The notes: a model not told the origin generated them from the letters alone. A stretch of 37,373 bases of DNA from an uncultured Actinomycetes bacterium (GCA_903943955.1 CAJAPZ010000058.1:1-37373); one strand, 5' to 3'; positions 1-9,670 are shown, counted from the stretch's first letter. Numbers and translations: made by a program.

Positions 1-437
1 GGGGTGCTCATCACCTCGAGCGCGCCGTTATTCACCACAAGCCACGACCAGCCGGATCCGAAGCGCTTGATGCCGCCCTCGTTGACCTTGGCCTTCAGGT
101 CGTCCAGCGACCCGAAGGTGCTGTCGATGGCTGCGCCCAAGGCACCACCGGGTGCACCCCCGCCATCCGGGCCCATGATCTCCCAGAAGAGCGTGTGGTT
201 GTAGTGGCCACCAGCGTTGTTGCGCACCGCGCCCCGGATGTCCTCGGGGATCTGGTCGAGGCTGGTGACAACCTCCTCCACGGAAGAGTTCTCCCACGAG
301 GTACCGGCAAGCGCCGCGTTGGCGTTGTCGACGTATGCCTTGTGGTGGCGGTCGTGGTGGATCTCCATCGTGGTTGCATCAATGTGCGGCTCAAGGGCGT
401 TGAACGCGTATGTGAGCGGCGGGAGCTCGAAGGGCAT
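1..437 (-). CDS. sodA: Superoxide dismutase (Fe/Mn family), 5' part only
   Basis: The enzyme converts superoxide to oxygen and hydrogen peroxide in the cytoplasm using an active-site Mn or Fe ion. The frame from ATG 437 to the window edge gives 145 residues that follow the family closely: N-terminal [19 protein letters not shown], then EIHHDRHH with the metal ligand His27, [13 protein letters not shown] with the ligand His81, and GSGWSWLVV near the edge. The remaining ligands, Asp and His of the C-terminal domain, lie outside the window, so this is a window truncation and not a broken gene. A GAGGAGG ribosome site four bases before the ATG supports the start. Gly77 is compatible with a Mn enzyme, but Mn versus Fe cannot be decided. 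It diverges from yraN across 148 bp in which I see no convincing promoter. Confidence 0.95.
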   Translation of the reverse strand, partial: MPFELPPLTYAFNALEPHIDATTMEIHHDRHHKAYVDNANAALAGTSWENSSVEEVVTSLDQIPEDIRGAVRNNAGGHYNHTLFWEIMGPDGGGAPGGALGAAIDSTFGSLDDLKAKVNEGGIKRFGSGWSWLVVNNGALEVMST

Positions 438-585
438 GCGGCCTCCTCGGAAGAGTTCGTGCTGATCCGGACCGGTGCAGTCTGTACGACGGGCGCCCAT
501 GTTGCACGGGTATCGGCACGAAGTGGCACCGATTTCGCCACATTGCCCGCACCCCGCGTGCGTGACGACGGCGCACGATGTGGCA

Positions 586-978
586 ATGGACGACTACCGC
601 GATCACGTACTGGGACGCGCTGGCGAGCGCGCGGCGGAACGATGGCTGATCAGACGCGGATGGCGAATTCTTGCCACCCGGTGGCGCGGGGGCGGGGGCG
701 AGATTGACATCGCTGCCGAGCGGCGCGGAATTCTGGCCACCTGCGAGGTGAAGACCCGCACGCGGTACGACCCCCACTCCCCGCCCATCAGCACCGGGCA
801 ACGTGATCGTCTCGCCCGTGCCGCATTGGCGTATGTGGCACGACACCCTGAGTTCGCCGGCCACGCCATACGCCCCGACCTGATCGTGGTGGTACCCCGT
901 GGCGCGGGGTGGGACATCACGCGCACCGAGGACATCACCCCCGAGCGCTACTCACGCAGCGAGGGATCGTCGCCATAG
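586..978 (+). CDS. yraN: YraN family (UPF0102) putative endonuclease-like protein
   Basis: This small cytoplasmic protein of about 130 residues has the YraN/UPF0102 pattern: an N-terminal [20 protein letters not shown] helix and strand, then GGGGEIDI and CEVKTR, which supply the acidic residues and Lys of a Holliday-junction-resolvase or RecB-like nuclease fold. The biochemical role of the family is poorly defined. I chose ATG 586 because the conserved region starts at once after it. An in-frame GTG at 580 and a longer frame back to 475 exist, but the extra residues look unrelated, and none of these starts has a clear ribosome site. In many actinobacteria yraN follows rnhB on the same strand. 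Here it faces rnhB and the two 3' ends overlap by 31 bp. Confidence 0.85.
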   Translation: MDDYRDHVLGRAGERAAERWLIRRGWRILATRWRGGGGEIDIAAERRGILATCEVKTRTRYDPHSPPISTGQRDRLARAALAYVARHPEFAGHAIRPDLIVVVPRGAGWDITRTEDITPERYSRSEGSSP

Positions 979-1607
979 GCATCCGTACGGAATGACAGTC
1001 GGTGCAGCGGGCTCGGACCATGGGCGCGCACGGCGTCTTTATGCGCGGTCGTGATGTACCCCACGTGCCCGTCGAACCCGTATTGCGGGTACCGGGAGGC
1101 GGCCGGACCGCGCATCAGGCGGTCGCGCGTCTCCTTTGCGATTACCGATGCGGCCGCGATGGCCGCGCTGGTGGCATCGCCCTTGACGAGCCGCCGGTGC
1201 GGCGGGGCGTCAGGCCCCAGATCGAAGCCGTCCACCAGGGCCAGATCTGGTGCGGGGGCGATACCCCGCACCGCGCGTGCCATGGCACTGATGTTGGTGC
1301 GATGCAGGCCATGGGCGTCGATGGTGCGCGAGGTAGCCGAGATGATGACCACCTGCTCGGCATACATCATGACCGCCCCCACCAGCGCAGCACGTCGGCG
1401 CGGGCTGAGCCGCTTCGAGTCATTCAGCCCGGACAGGGCCTCGATCGCCACCGTCGACATCGACCCGAGGTTGAGGCACACCGCCGCGGCCACAAGGGGC
1501 CCTGCCAGACACCCGCGCCCGGCCTCGTCGGCACCAACCACACGATCGACCCCCAGTTGCAGGTCGTGGTCGAGCAGCGGGGACAGTCCCGTGGCGAGCG
1601 GTCGCAT
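948..1607 (-). CDS. rnhB: Ribonuclease HII
   Basis: RNase HII cuts the RNA strand of RNA-DNA hybrids and starts removal of misincorporated ribonucleotides. The 219-residue product has the full motif set: GADEAGRGCLAGPLVAAAV near residue 25 with the catalytic Asp-Glu pair, LNDSKRLS, a central LALVDGFDL with the third acidic residue, and KGDATSAAIAAASVIAKETR with the Lys-Gly-Asp and the fourth. The length is normal for the family. It is the last gene of the long minus-strand block, 107 bp after rplS, with a strong hairpin in that gap. A GGAGG lies almost against the ATG, closer than usual, so the exact start is a little uncertain. Its 3' end overlaps convergent yraN. Confidence 0.95.
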   Translation of the reverse strand: MRPLATGLSPLLDHDLQLGVDRVVGADEAGRGCLAGPLVAAAVCLNLGSMSTVAIEALSGLNDSKRLSPRRRAALVGAVMMYAEQVVIISATSRTIDAHGLHRTNISAMARAVRGIAPAPDLALVDGFDLGPDAPPHRRLVKGDATSAAIAAASVIAKETRDRLMRGPAASRYPQYGFDGHVGYITTAHKDAVRAHGPSPLHRLSFRTDAYGDDPSLRE

Positions 1608-1654
1608 ACCTCCACGCTACCGCCGGTGCGGCACATGAGTGGTCCCCGAAACGT

Positions 1655-1682
1655 CGAGGGCCCGCACAACGGCGGGCCCTCG
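1655..1682 (-). terminator. GC-rich hairpin after rplS
   Basis: The arms CGAGGGCCCGC (1655-1665) and GCGGGCCCTCG (1672-1682) are perfectly complementary over 11 bp around a 6-base loop. The hairpin lies 32 bp past the rplS stop and 47 bp before rnhB. No U-tract follows on the minus strand, only a short TTT, so it could terminate partially, attenuate rnhB or protect a 3' end. Confidence 0.55.
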
Positions 1683-1714
1683 GAAATGCGAATGCGGCAT
1701 ACGCCGCGGGCGGA

Positions 1715-2155
1715 TCACTCGTCGCCGGTGGTCTCCTCGACCTCGGCGATGACCTCAACGGCCTCGACCGCCTCGGGGTCCACCGGAGTGGATGCCGTCT
1801 GGGTGGTCTGCCAGTTCTGCAGTTCACGCACACGGGCCTTCTTGCCCACACGGTCGCGCAGGTAGTAAAGCTTGGCGCGACGCACGTCACCCTGCATGGT
1901 GCGCTCGATCTTCTCGATCTTGGGGGAGTGCACGGGAAACGTGCGCTCCACGCCAACACCGAAGCTCTGCTTGCGCACGGTGAAGGTCTCGCGCGACGAT
2001 GCACCCTGACGCTTGATGACCGTGCCCTCGAAGACCTGCACGCGACGGCGCTGGCCCTCAATGACCTGGAAATGCACGCGCACGGTGTCCCCCGGGCGGA
2101 ACTCGGGGACGTCGTCGCGGATTTGCATCCGCTCCAGGCTCTCGATGACGGTCAT
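1715..2155 (-). CDS. rplS: 50S ribosomal protein L19
   Basis: L19 sits at the 30S-50S interface of the ribosome. The 146-residue product shows the family core: [56 protein letters not shown] and [16 protein letters not shown] family-typical core of about 115 residues is followed by an acidic tail (residues 120-146, rich in Glu, Val and Pro) that many L19 proteins lack; such tails occur in actinobacterial L19. The ATG overlaps the trmD stop as ATGA, which suggests translational coupling. The trmD-rplS adjacency is classical. Confidence 0.97.
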   Translation of the reverse strand: MTVIESLERMQIRDDVPEFRPGDTVRVHFQVIEGQRRRVQVFEGTVIKRQGASSRETFTVRKQSFGVGVERTFPVHSPKIEKIERTMQGDVRRAKLYYLRDRVGKKARVRELQNWQTTQTASTPVDPEAVEAVEVIAEVEETTGDE

Positions 2156-2880
2156 TGCTGTGAATCCTCCTGAGGTGAAAGCGACGGCGAGGATAGCAGT
2201 ACGTCGGGCTGGGGAGCGGGACGTACCTCAGATTGCCGCCATCGCTCAATGGCGGCGTGATCTCCCGACAGCAGAATGGGCGGAACTCCCCATCCACGGA
2301 ACTCGGCGGGGCGGGTGAAATGGGGGTGCTCCACACGGCCCTCAAGGCCGGGGGAGAATGATTCACGGTCGAGGCTCTCGGCGTTGCCCAGTGCACCCGG
2401 CACCCGCCGCGCAAGGGCATCGATGATGGTCATGGCCGCCACTTCCCCACCGGCGAGCACAAATGGGCCGAGGCTGATGCAGTCGCCAGCCAGGTGGGTG
2501 TGCACCCGCTCGTCAAATCCCTCGTAGCGGCCTGCGAGAAAGGTGATGTCGGGCAGCACCGCGAGCTCGCGCGCCACCGCATCGGTAAATGGACGCCCCC
2601 GGGGGCTCAGCACCACCACGCGGCGTGTGTCGCGCACCGTCTCGGCCGGTACCCCGTAGATGGCCTCCATTGCGGCGGCCATCACGTCAACCCGCAGCAC
2701 CATGCCGGGCCCGCCGCCATATGGTGAGTCGTCCACCTGTCCCTGCCCCAGCGGCGTGTGATCACGCGGGTTGAAGCAGCGGATCTCCAGCCCACCGGTC
2801 TCGGCGGCATTGGCGAGATGCCGAGGGCGGCGCATCCAGTCGAACCACTCGGGAAAGAGCGTGAGCACGTCAATGCTCAC
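2152..2880 (-). CDS. trmD: tRNA (guanine37-N1)-methyltransferase TrmD
   Basis: TrmD uses SAM to methylate G37 next to the anticodon, which prevents +1 frameshifting. The product has [11 protein letters not shown] at the N-terminus, [10 protein letters not shown] near 51-60, the trefoil-knot SAM motif [12 protein letters not shown] (115-126), [11 protein letters not shown] (136-146) and HPHFTRP (185-191). In the SLGPFVL segment the family usually has Gly-Asp, here Gly-Pro. I chose GTG 2880, which overlaps the rimM stop as GTGA, has GAGGA upstream and gives the canonical N-terminus (242 residues). An in-frame ATG at 2895 would add five residues. The last 30 residues are an unconserved Ser/Pro-rich tail. 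The gene is coupled to rplS through ATGA. Confidence 0.95.
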   Translation of the reverse strand: MSIDVLTLFPEWFDWMRRPRHLANAAETGGLEIRCFNPRDHTPLGQGQVDDSPYGGGPGMVLRVDVMAAAMEAIYGVPAETVRDTRRVVVLSPRGRPFTDAVARELAVLPDITFLAGRYEGFDERVHTHLAGDCISLGPFVLAGGEVAAMTIIDALARRVPGALGNAESLDRESFSPGLEGRVEHPHFTRPAEFRGWGVPPILLSGDHAAIERWRQSEVRPAPQPDVLLSSPSLSPQEDSQQ

Positions 2881-3410
2881 TGGTCCTCGCCCCATGCCCA
2901 GCCGCCCAGCAGATCGGCGCGCAGCAGAATGCGACGGCCATCGTGGTCGATCTCAACCACGGCGTCATACGTGAAGGGCACCAGCACGTCGCCGACCGGA
3001 CCAGTGATGACCATGGCGTCATTCGCGGGCCCCGGCACCACGTCGGCCACGGGGCCGAGCAGGCGATCGCCCTCAAACACCTCAAACCCGAGCAGGTCAC
3101 GCACGTAGAACGTGTCGTCATCCACGATCCCTGGCAACAGCTCTGCATCAACCAAGAGGGAATTGCCGGTAAGCACCGCAGCCTCCTCACGGCACGTGAC
3201 CCCCTCGAAGCCCAGAATGGCCTTCAGAGGGTCGCCGCGGCGCGATTCGAGCACAAGGGTCCGATCCACCCCCTCGATGCGCACAAACACCGTGTCACCG
3301 GGTTCAAGCGTTCCGAGGGTGGGGCCGTCGGCGTGTGCGGTGATATCGCCACGCACGCCGTGCGGACGACCGAGGCGCGCGATGGCAACCCGATCGCCGT
3401 CGCCGGTCAT
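2877..3410 (-). CDS. rimM: Ribosome maturation factor RimM
   Basis: RimM binds S19 and helps mature the 30S head, including 16S rRNA processing. The 177-residue product opens with VAIARLGRPHGVRGDI, the RimM N-terminal beta-barrel signature, and contains the PRC-barrel region with FYVRDLLGFEVF and DVLVPF. The ATG at 3410 lies four bases after the khpA stop. The open frame continues upstream to 3509, but that part covers khpA in another frame and resembles no RimM. The stop overlaps the trmD GTG. The order khpA-rimM-trmD-rplS is conserved in Gram-positives. Confidence 0.95.
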   Translation of the reverse strand: MTGDGDRVAIARLGRPHGVRGDITAHADGPTLGTLEPGDTVFVRIEGVDRTLVLESRRGDPLKAILGFEGVTCREEAAVLTGNSLLVDAELLPGIVDDDTFYVRDLLGFEVFEGDRLLGPVADVVPGPANDAMVITGPVGDVLVPFTYDAVVEIDHDGRRILLRADLLGGWAWGEDQ

Positions 3411-3414
3411 CGTG

Positions 3415-3663
3415 CTAATCGACGATGTGAAGGCCCAGACCGCCCTCGCTCCGGGGCCCAGTGGCCGCCCGGAGCAGGGTGCGGAGGGCGTGCGCGCCAC
3501 GGCCGCCACGGCCGATCACCTGACCGCGGTCGGGCTCAGCCACAACCAGATCGATGACGGGCTCGCCGCGTTCCTCGCCCACCGAGGCAGATACCTCGTC
3601 TGGGTTCTCGACCATCGCCCGAGCAATTCGGGCGACCATCTCTGCGGCGCGGTCCTCGTTCAC
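3415..3663 (-). CDS. khpA: KH-domain RNA-binding protein KhpA (YlqC family)
   Basis: This 82-residue single KH-domain protein carries the GXXG RNA-contact loop as VIGRGGRGAHALRTLL (GRGG at 51-54), and its size and place between rpsP and rimM are those of KhpA/YlqC. In Streptococcus, KhpA pairs with KhpB (EloR/Jag) and affects cell elongation and division through RNA binding. That function is family knowledge and has not been shown for this lineage. The ATG lies 10 bp after the rpsP stop. Confidence 0.93.
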   Translation of the reverse strand: MNEDRAAEMVARIARAMVENPDEVSASVGEERGEPVIDLVVAEPDRGQVIGRGGRGAHALRTLLRAATGPRSEGGLGLHIVD

Positions 3664-3673
3664 GATGCCGGTC

Positions 3674-3916
3674 TCAGCCGCGTGCGCGGACGATGGAGAT
3701 GAGCTTCTTCACCGGCCCGGTCGGCTGTGCGCCGTGCCCCAGCCAGTGATCGGCCCGTGCGAGGTCAACCTCGACGATCGATGGATCGGGCTGCGGGTTG
3801 TACCGGCCGATCGTCTCGATGTTGCGGCCGTCACGCGGCGAGCGCGAGTCGGACACCACGATGCGGTAAATAGGATTCTTCTTGCTGCCCACGCGGGCGA
3901 GGCGGATCTTGACCAC
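3674..3916 (-). CDS. rpsP: 30S ribosomal protein S16
   Basis: S16 is an assembly protein of the 30S body. The 80-residue product is a full-length match: [39 protein letters not shown] and a C-terminal GPVKKLI. It lies 25 bp downstream of ffh in the block, in the classical order ffh-rpsP-khpA-rimM-trmD-rplS. Confidence 0.97.
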   Translation of the reverse strand: MVKIRLARVGSKKNPIYRIVVSDSRSPRDGRNIETIGRYNPQPDPSIVEVDLARADHWLGHGAQPTGPVKKLISIVRARG

Positions 3917-3941
3917 TGTGCTCCCTAGGGGATTCGACCTG

Positions 3942-5267
3942 TCAGGCGCCGAGCATGGACGGCATTCCTCCGCCGCCCTTACCCATGCGCTTCATGAGTT
4001 TCTGCATCTGCTTGAACTGCGCCAGAAGTTGATTGACCTCCTGGACCGTTGTGCCGCTGCCCTCGGCGATACGGCGACGACGACTGCCGTTGATGATGTC
4101 CGGACGCGAGCGCTCGGGCATCGTCATGCTGCTGATAATGGCCTCCACGCGGTCAATACGCCGCTCGTCGACCTCAACGTCCTTCATCTTCGCAGCCTGG
4201 CTGAATCCGGGAATCATGCCCATGACCTGGCCGAGCGGTCCCATTTTGCGGACCTGTTGCAGCTGCTCGAGGAAGTCGTCCAGCGTGAGGTTACCTCCCC
4301 GGAGCCGATCCTCCATACGCTTCGCGTCATCAACGCTCACCGTCTGCTGCGCCTTCTCGATGAGACTGAGCACATCGCCCATCCCCAGAATGCGCGATGC
4401 CATGCGATCTGGGTGGAATGGTTCGAGGGCATCAACCTTCTCGCCGGTGCCCACAAAGAGGATCGGCTTCCCTGTGACCGAGCGCACCGACAGGGCCGCG
4501 CCACCGCGCGCATCACCGTCGAGCTTGCTCAGCACCACGCCGTCAAACTGCACCGCGTCCTGGAATGCCGTGGCGACCTCGACGGCCGTCTGACCGGTCA
4601 TGGCGTCGACCACCAGCACCACGCTGGTGGGTTTGACGGCGTCCCGGATGGCCACCAGCTCGGCCATCATGTCGGCGTCGATGGTGAGGCGTCCTGCCGT
4701 ATCGACGATGACCACATCGCGGCCCGAGCGTTTGGCCTGCGCGATTCCGGCGGTGGCGATCTTCACCGGGTCGGTGGCGCCCTTCTCCATGTGCACCGGC
4801 ACGCCGATCTGCTCACCCAGCACCGCCAACTGCTCCATGGCGGCCGGACGGTGCACGTCGCACGCAATCATCATCGGCGCGCGGCCCTCATTCAGCAGGT
4901 GCCGGGCCAGCTTCGCGGTGCAGGTGGTCTTCCCCGACCCCTGGAGCCCCGCCATGAGGATGACCGTCGGGGGGTTCTGCGACATCGCAAGGCTCACGTT
5001 GGCGCCGCCCATCAGGCGGGTGAGCTCTTCGCTCACGATCTTCACGACCTGCTGGTCAGGTGTGATTGACGACATCACCTCGTCGCCGGTCGCGCGCTCC
5101 TTGATGGCAGTGGTCAGCTGCTTGACCACGGGCAGGCTGACGTCGGCCTCGAGCAGCGACAGGCGAATGGCGCGCATGGCCTTGTCGATGTCGGCATCGG
5201 TGAGTTTGCCCCGGCCCTTGAGGCCGGAGAAAACGCCCTGCAGCTTGTCGGTGAGTGCGTCGAACAT
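3942..5267 (-). CDS. ffh: Signal recognition particle GTPase Ffh
   Basis: Ffh is the protein subunit of SRP: it binds signal peptides as they leave the ribosome and docks with FtsY for membrane insertion. In the 441-residue product the N domain (about 1-90) is followed by the G domain with the P-loop GLQGSGKTT (107-115), DVHRPAA, DTAGRL and [10 protein letters not shown]. The methionine-rich M domain starts near 300, with [13 protein letters not shown] and the RNA-binding [11 protein letters not shown], and ends in a Met/Gly-rich tail. The length is normal. It lies 44 bp after ftsY, its receptor. Confidence 0.97.
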   Translation of the reverse strand: MFDALTDKLQGVFSGLKGRGKLTDADIDKAMRAIRLSLLEADVSLPVVKQLTTAIKERATGDEVMSSITPDQQVVKIVSEELTRLMGGANVSLAMSQNPPTVILMAGLQGSGKTTCTAKLARHLLNEGRAPMMIACDVHRPAAMEQLAVLGEQIGVPVHMEKGATDPVKIATAGIAQAKRSGRDVVIVDTAGRLTIDADMMAELVAIRDAVKPTSVVLVVDAMTGQTAVEVATAFQDAVQFDGVVLSKLDGDARGGAALSVRSVTGKPILFVGTGEKVDALEPFHPDRMASRILGMGDVLSLIEKAQQTVSVDDAKRMEDRLRGGNLTLDDFLEQLQQVRKMGPLGQVMGMIPGFSQAAKMKDVEVDERRIDRVEAIISSMTMPERSRPDIINGSRRRRIAEGSGTTVQEVNQLLAQFKQMQKLMKRMGKGGGGMPSMLGA

Positions 5268-5311
5268 GGTTCAGGCCGGGCCACGGGGCCCGAATGCCGG
5301 AGGATACCGCG

Positions 5312-6343
5312 CTACTGGCCCGCGTCTGTGTCGGCGGAGAAGATGGCCTCGGCAAATGCGCGGGCGTCGCATGGCTGCAGATCCTCAACAGCCTCGCCCA
5401 CGCCCACAAGGGTCACCGGAATACCGAGCTCGCGATGGATTGCAAGGACGATGCCGCCGCGGGCGACGCCGTCCAATTTGGTGAGCACCAGCCCGTTCAC
5501 GGGCACCGCCTCTGAGAAAAGGCGGGCCTGCGACAAGCCGTTCTGCCCGGTGGTGGAATCGATGACCAGCAGCACGTGGTGTGGTGCGCCCTCCATCGCC
5601 TTGCCCGTGACGCCGTACACCTTGCGCAGTTCCTCCATGAGGTTGTGCTGGGTCTGCAGGCGGCCGGCGGTATCAATGATGACCACGTCGGCATTGCGCG
5701 CCCGGCCAGCGACCACGGCATCGAAGGCCACGGCGCCCGGGTCGGCACCCGGTGACTGGCGCACAATGTCGGCGCCGGCGCGATCGGCCCACACGGCCAA
5801 CTGCTCCACGGCAGCGGCGCGGAAGGTGTCGCCCGCACCAATGATCACCTTCTGCCCCAGCGACGACAGGCGATGGGCCATCTTGCCGATGGTGGTGGTC
5901 TTGCCCGCGCCATTGACGCCCACAACGAGAATGACCGTGGGGTCATTCCCCAGTGCGATGCGCGGTGGCGTAGATGCCAGTCGCGCCGCGATCTCATCGG
6001 TGAGCGACCGGGCGAGGCCGGATCCCGACGTAATGCGACCCGCAGCAGCCTCGGCACGCAGCGCATCCACCAGATCTATGGTGGCGGGCATTCCGCAGTC
6101 GGCCGTTATCAAGGCCTCTTCCAGGTCCTCCCACGTGTCCTCCGACACCAGCGTGGACGCGTAGATGCCGGCGAGCTGCGGCGAGATCGCCTGCCGGGGT
6201 CTGGTGAGGTTCTCCTTCAGACGACGGAACAGACCGCGGCGGCCGGGTTCAGCAGCTGCCTCCGGCGCACCAGGTGTCTCCAGCCCGAAGAGAGCCGCGA
6301 ACGCACCGAGCCCGTCCCCGTCCCCGTCCCCCTCGTCGGTCAT
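5312..6343 (-). CDS. ftsY: Signal recognition particle receptor FtsY
   Basis: FtsY is the membrane-associated GTPase that receives SRP-ribosome complexes. Of its 343 residues, the first 36 or so form a short acidic A region containing Asp-Gly repeats. The NG domain follows, with the P-loop GVNGAGKTT (142-150), GAGDTFRAAAVEQL, IDTAGRLQTQHNLMEEL and LTKLDGVARGG. The ATG at 6343 overlaps the smc stop as ATGA. An open frame extends 28 codons further into smc but is Arg-rich and unlike FtsY. The Asp-Gly run is encoded by a tandem GACGGG hexamer near 6313-6331. Confidence 0.96.
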   Translation of the reverse strand: MTDEGDGDGDGLGAFAALFGLETPGAPEAAAEPGRRGLFRRLKENLTRPRQAISPQLAGIYASTLVSEDTWEDLEEALITADCGMPATIDLVDALRAEAAAGRITSGSGLARSLTDEIAARLASTPPRIALGNDPTVILVVGVNGAGKTTTIGKMAHRLSSLGQKVIIGAGDTFRAAAVEQLAVWADRAGADIVRQSPGADPGAVAFDAVVAGRARNADVVIIDTAGRLQTQHNLMEELRKVYGVTGKAMEGAPHHVLLVIDSTTGQNGLSQARLFSEAVPVNGLVLTKLDGVARGGIVLAIHRELGIPVTLVGVGEAVEDLQPCDARAFAEAIFSADTDAGQ

Positions 6344-9300
6344 CCCACAGCCGCGGCGGCGGGCGGCTCGTCGGCCTCCACCTCGCGGGGCGGCTCGGGG
6401 GCAGCCTGCAGCTGTCGGCGAACCCACGGGCGCGCAGGGCCCTCGGCATCGCGGTCAAGGCGCCGCGCCACAACCTGCGACACGCCAGAGCGACCCATGG
6501 TGACCCCAAAGAGCAGGTCGGCCACCTCAACGGTGGGCTGCTGGTGCGTGATGAGGATGAACTGACGCTCGCCGGCCAAGCGGCGCAGCACGCCGAGGAA
6601 ACGGCGCAGGTTGGCGTCGTCGAGCGCCGCCTCAACCTCGTCGAGCAAGTAGAACGGCGTGGGTCGTGCCATGGCGATGGCAAGGCAGAACGCCAGGGCG
6701 ATAAGCGACTTCTCGCCACCCGAGAACAGGGCGAGCGAACGGGCACGCTTGCCTGCGGGCACCACCTCAACCTCCACGCCCTCCTCTCCCTCGTCATCAA
6801 CGACGCGAAGGCGACCGGTGCCGCCGGGGAACAGCAGGCCGACCACTTCCTGAAAGCGCTCATCCACGGCCTGCAGCACATCGGCGAACCCGCCTGCCAC
6901 CTGTGCGTCGAGATCGGCCATCTGCGCACGCAGGGAATCGACCGCCTGCTCGAGGTCGGCGATCTGCTCCGCCGTCTCGGTCTCGCGCTCGGCAAGTTCG
7001 GCGCGCTCCTCAGCCGCCAACGGGTTGACCGCGCCCATGCCCTCACGGCGCATCGAGAGCGCCTCCACGCGCTCCGAGATCACGTCGGCGTGCTCTTCGT
7101 CCTCTGCGGCGGGCGGGGGTGCCGGGGCGCCTTCCGGCACGCCGGCTTCTCTGGCGCGCTCCGCGGCCACGGCCACAGCGATCTCAGCGGCACGATCGCC
7201 CTCCGCGGCGGTATGCGAGGCGCGCTCGGCAGACTCCACAGCCTGATGTGCTGCCTGCAGCGCGGTGCCCATCTCGATCAGCCTGCCGGCCAACTCACGG
7301 GCGCTCTCGTCGAGAGCGTCGCCGCAGGGGGCCAGGGCCTCGGCCACGGCGTTCATCGCGTGCGCTGCGGCGAGCACGGTGCGGTAATCGGCCAGCGCCG
7401 GCTCGGGGGCCTCTGCCACTGCCCGGGCGCGCGCGCGTCGGGCCACGATGTCCTCGAGGGTGCCGCGGCGCTGCGCCGCATCATGGTCAGCAATACGTAC
7501 CGACTCGCGAGCCGCATCGCGGGCCACTCGTGCGGCCTGCGCGGATGCGGCGGCGACCTCAGGGTCGATGGGTTCGCCATCGGGGGCGGATCCAAGGCGC
7601 ACGAGCTCGGCGCGGGCAGCGTCGAGTGCGGCCACGGCCTCTGCCCGGGCGGCGGCGCGGCGGCGATCCTCGGCGCGGGCGGATTCCACCCGCGACTCGG
7701 CACGTTCGGCCGATCGTGCGCTGGCCCGGGCACGGGCGTCCATGCGGCGCTCGGCGGCGGCGGCGGCGCGCTCAGCCTGCTCGGCACGCTCCAACACTCC
7801 GCCAGCCTGCTCGGCGCTCTCAATAGCCCGCTTGTGCAGGGCTCGACCGGCCCATGGACCACGCACCCCGGTAAGCATGCCGAGGCCCGGCCGAAACGCC
7901 AGGCCCTCCGACGTCACCAGCACCCGGGCGTCGAGCCCCTCGGGAAGCCCCTCGAGGGAGTCGACCAGCCACGCGCCCACAAGCAGGCCATCCAGCCACG
8001 GACGGGCACGATCCGGGCATGCGGTGATGAGCGACGACAGCGGGCGGGCGCCGGTAACTGGCGGTGAGGCCTGCCCGCCGGATGCGACCGGGCGGGCAAC
8101 AGCGGCGGCGCTTGCGCCTGCCTCAAGGGCCTTGGTACCCGGCCCGACACCATCCACGAGCGGTGCATCGGCAAGTTCTCCGAGCGCAGCGGCCACTGCG
8201 CGCTCCATACCCTCCTGCACCTCAATGCCGTCGCCAAGCAGCGTGCCCTCAAATGGGCGGTCATCACCCGGGGCAAGGGATGCGGCCTCGGATGCCAAGC
8301 GGGCGGCGCGCGCTGCCGCACCCTCCCGTGCTGAACGCGCGGCTTCGGCGGCGCGGTGCATCTGCGCCCGGCGCTCCTGATCGCGCACCCGGCGGGCGGT
8401 GGAGATCTCCATCCGCCGCTCCGCACGCGCAACGTCGGGCGCATTCGCGCCGTCAAGCGACGAAATGGCCTCGGTGGCGCGCACCACGCGGCCCTCGGCG
8501 GCGCTGCGCTCAAGCGCATCGCGCTCGGCCAGGCGGCGATCCTCGCGGGCATTCTCGAGCGCACCGGTTGCAGCCTGATCAGCCACCTCGGCCTGCTCCA
8601 GCCGGTCGGCAGCCTCGCGGGCTGCAGCCTCGGCGGCATGGAGACCCTGCTCGGCCTCTTCGTGCGCGCGCTCGGCGGACACAAGGGCCTCCTGCGCCTC
8701 GCGCCTGCGCTCGCGCCGGCGCTCCGACTCTTCGGCAGCGGCCGCCACGCGACCGGTTGCCACCTCAGCGCGACCGGCCAGGCGCTCGGACACCCCGCGA
8801 ATGCGTCCTGCCGACTGCATCGCGCCCTCGCGATCGGTGATGACCTGCTGACGGTCCTCACCCGCCTTTTGCGATGCGGCACGGGCCTGCTCAAACGCCT
8901 CTCGGGCCGCGGCCACCTGAGCTGCACTGGCCGTACGGGTGTCCGTCGCGGTGGCGAGTTCCCGGCCGGCAGCGACGGCACGTGCCACCGCCAATGCCTC
9001 GCGGGCAGCGGTGAGGTCCTTCTCCACCTCTGCGGCCCGCTCGGCCGAACGGGCCTGGCGCTCCAGCGACCGGGCACGCGACGCAATCTCGGACGCCAGG
9101 TCGCGGGCGCGTGCGAGGTGCTCGACCACGTGCTTAAGCCGCAACTCGGCACGATGCCGGCGTCGCTTGGGCAGGCCGGTGCCAGCGGCCTCGTCGAGAA
9201 TGCCGCGCAGCGCCGCGGGCTTGCTCTGACAGATGGCATCCACCTGCCCCTGCCTGATGATGGACAGCGACTGGGGGCCCAGGCCGCGAGAGGACAGCGC

Positions 9301-9666
9301 GTCGAGCACGTCCACCAGGCGGCAACTGCCGTTGTTCATGCGGTAGCCGGAGTCGCCGGCGCGCGTCAGACGGCGGGTAAGCCCGAGTTCGGCCGGGCCG
9401 TCGGCGGCTCCACCATCGAGAGTGATGCCCACCTCGGCCATGCCCACGGGCTGGCGGCCATCGCCCCCCGAGAACAGGACGTCCTGCATGGCCGGGGCCC
9501 GCAGACGGCCTGCGCGCTGCTCGCCGAGTGCCCAGGCGATGGCCTCGGAGATGTTGCTCTTGCCCGACCCGTTAGGGCCCACAATCACGTTGAGACCGGG
9601 GCCGAACTCCAGATCCACGGGGTCGGCAAATGACTTGAAGCCCTTGATTCGCAGGCGCTTCAACAT
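6340..9666 (-). CDS. smc: Chromosome segregation ATPase SMC
   Basis: SMC dimers with ScpA and ScpB load on DNA and extrude loops to compact and segregate the chromosome. The 1108-residue product starts with LKRLRIKGFKSFADPVDLEF and the Walker A GPNGSGKSN (about 30-38). Two long Ala/Arg/Glu-rich coiled coils flank a hinge at roughly residues 460-630, with GDGIEVQEGMERAVAAALG and GRALHKRAIES. The C-terminal head has the signature LFSGGEKSLIALAF (about 980) and the Walker B YLLDEVEAALDD (about 1009), then a Pro/Ala/Glu tail. It is somewhat shorter than the usual 1150-1190 residues. The ATG at 9666 lies four bases after the rnc stop. The order rnc-smc-ftsY is typical of actinobacteria. Confidence 0.96.
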   Translation of the reverse strand: MLKRLRIKGFKSFADPVDLEFGPGLNVIVGPNGSGKSNISEAIAWALGEQRAGRLRAPAMQDVLFSGGDGRQPVGMAEVGITLDGGAADGPAELGLTRRLTRAGDSGYRMNNGSCRLVDVLDALSSRGLGPQSLSIIRQGQVDAICQSKPAALRGILDEAAGTGLPKRRRHRAELRLKHVVEHLARARDLASEIASRARSLERQARSAERAAEVEKDLTAAREALAVARAVAAGRELATATDTRTASAAQVAAAREAFEQARAASQKAGEDRQQVITDREGAMQSAGRIRGVSERLAGRAEVATGRVAAAAEESERRRERRREAQEALVSAERAHEEAEQGLHAAEAAAREAADRLEQAEVADQAATGALENAREDRRLAERDALERSAAEGRVVRATEAISSLDGANAPDVARAERRMEISTARRVRDQERRAQMHRAAEAARSAREGAAARAARLASEAASLAPGDDRPFEGTLLGDGIEVQEGMERAVAAALGELADAPLVDGVGPGTKALEAGASAAAVARPVASGGQASPPVTGARPLSSLITACPDRARPWLDGLLVGAWLVDSLEGLPEGLDARVLVTSEGLAFRPGLGMLTGVRGPWAGRALHKRAIESAEQAGGVLERAEQAERAAAAAERRMDARARASARSAERAESRVESARAEDRRRAAARAEAVAALDAARAELVRLGSAPDGEPIDPEVAAASAQAARVARDAARESVRIADHDAAQRRGTLEDIVARRARARAVAEAPEPALADYRTVLAAAHAMNAVAEALAPCGDALDESARELAGRLIEMGTALQAAHQAVESAERASHTAAEGDRAAEIAVAVAAERAREAGVPEGAPAPPPAAEDEEHADVISERVEALSMRREGMGAVNPLAAEERAELAERETETAEQIADLEQAVDSLRAQMADLDAQVAGGFADVLQAVDERFQEVVGLLFPGGTGRLRVVDDEGEEGVEVEVVPAGKRARSLALFSGGEKSLIALAFCLAIAMARPTPFYLLDEVEAALDDANLRRFLGVLRRLAGERQFILITHQQPTVEVADLLFGVTMGRSGVSQVVARRLDRDAEGPARPWVRRQLQAAPEPPREVEADEPPAAAAVG

Positions 9667-9670
9667 GGGC

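Noticed and set aside
1-437. A broken superoxide dismutase
   Set aside because: The frame is intact to the window edge, so the missing C-terminal ligands reflect the window border only.
6311-6331. Hexamer repeat GTCCCC in ftsY as a regulatory repeat
   Set aside because: It encodes the short Asp-Gly run of the acidic FtsY N-terminus in frame, so it is explained by the protein; six-base units do not shift the frame.
6274-9633. Long open frames on the plus strand opposite smc (about 597 and 425 codons)
   Set aside because: They are antisense to a clear smc gene, have low-complexity Arg/Gly/His-rich translations without domains, and such frames are common in GC-rich coding DNA.
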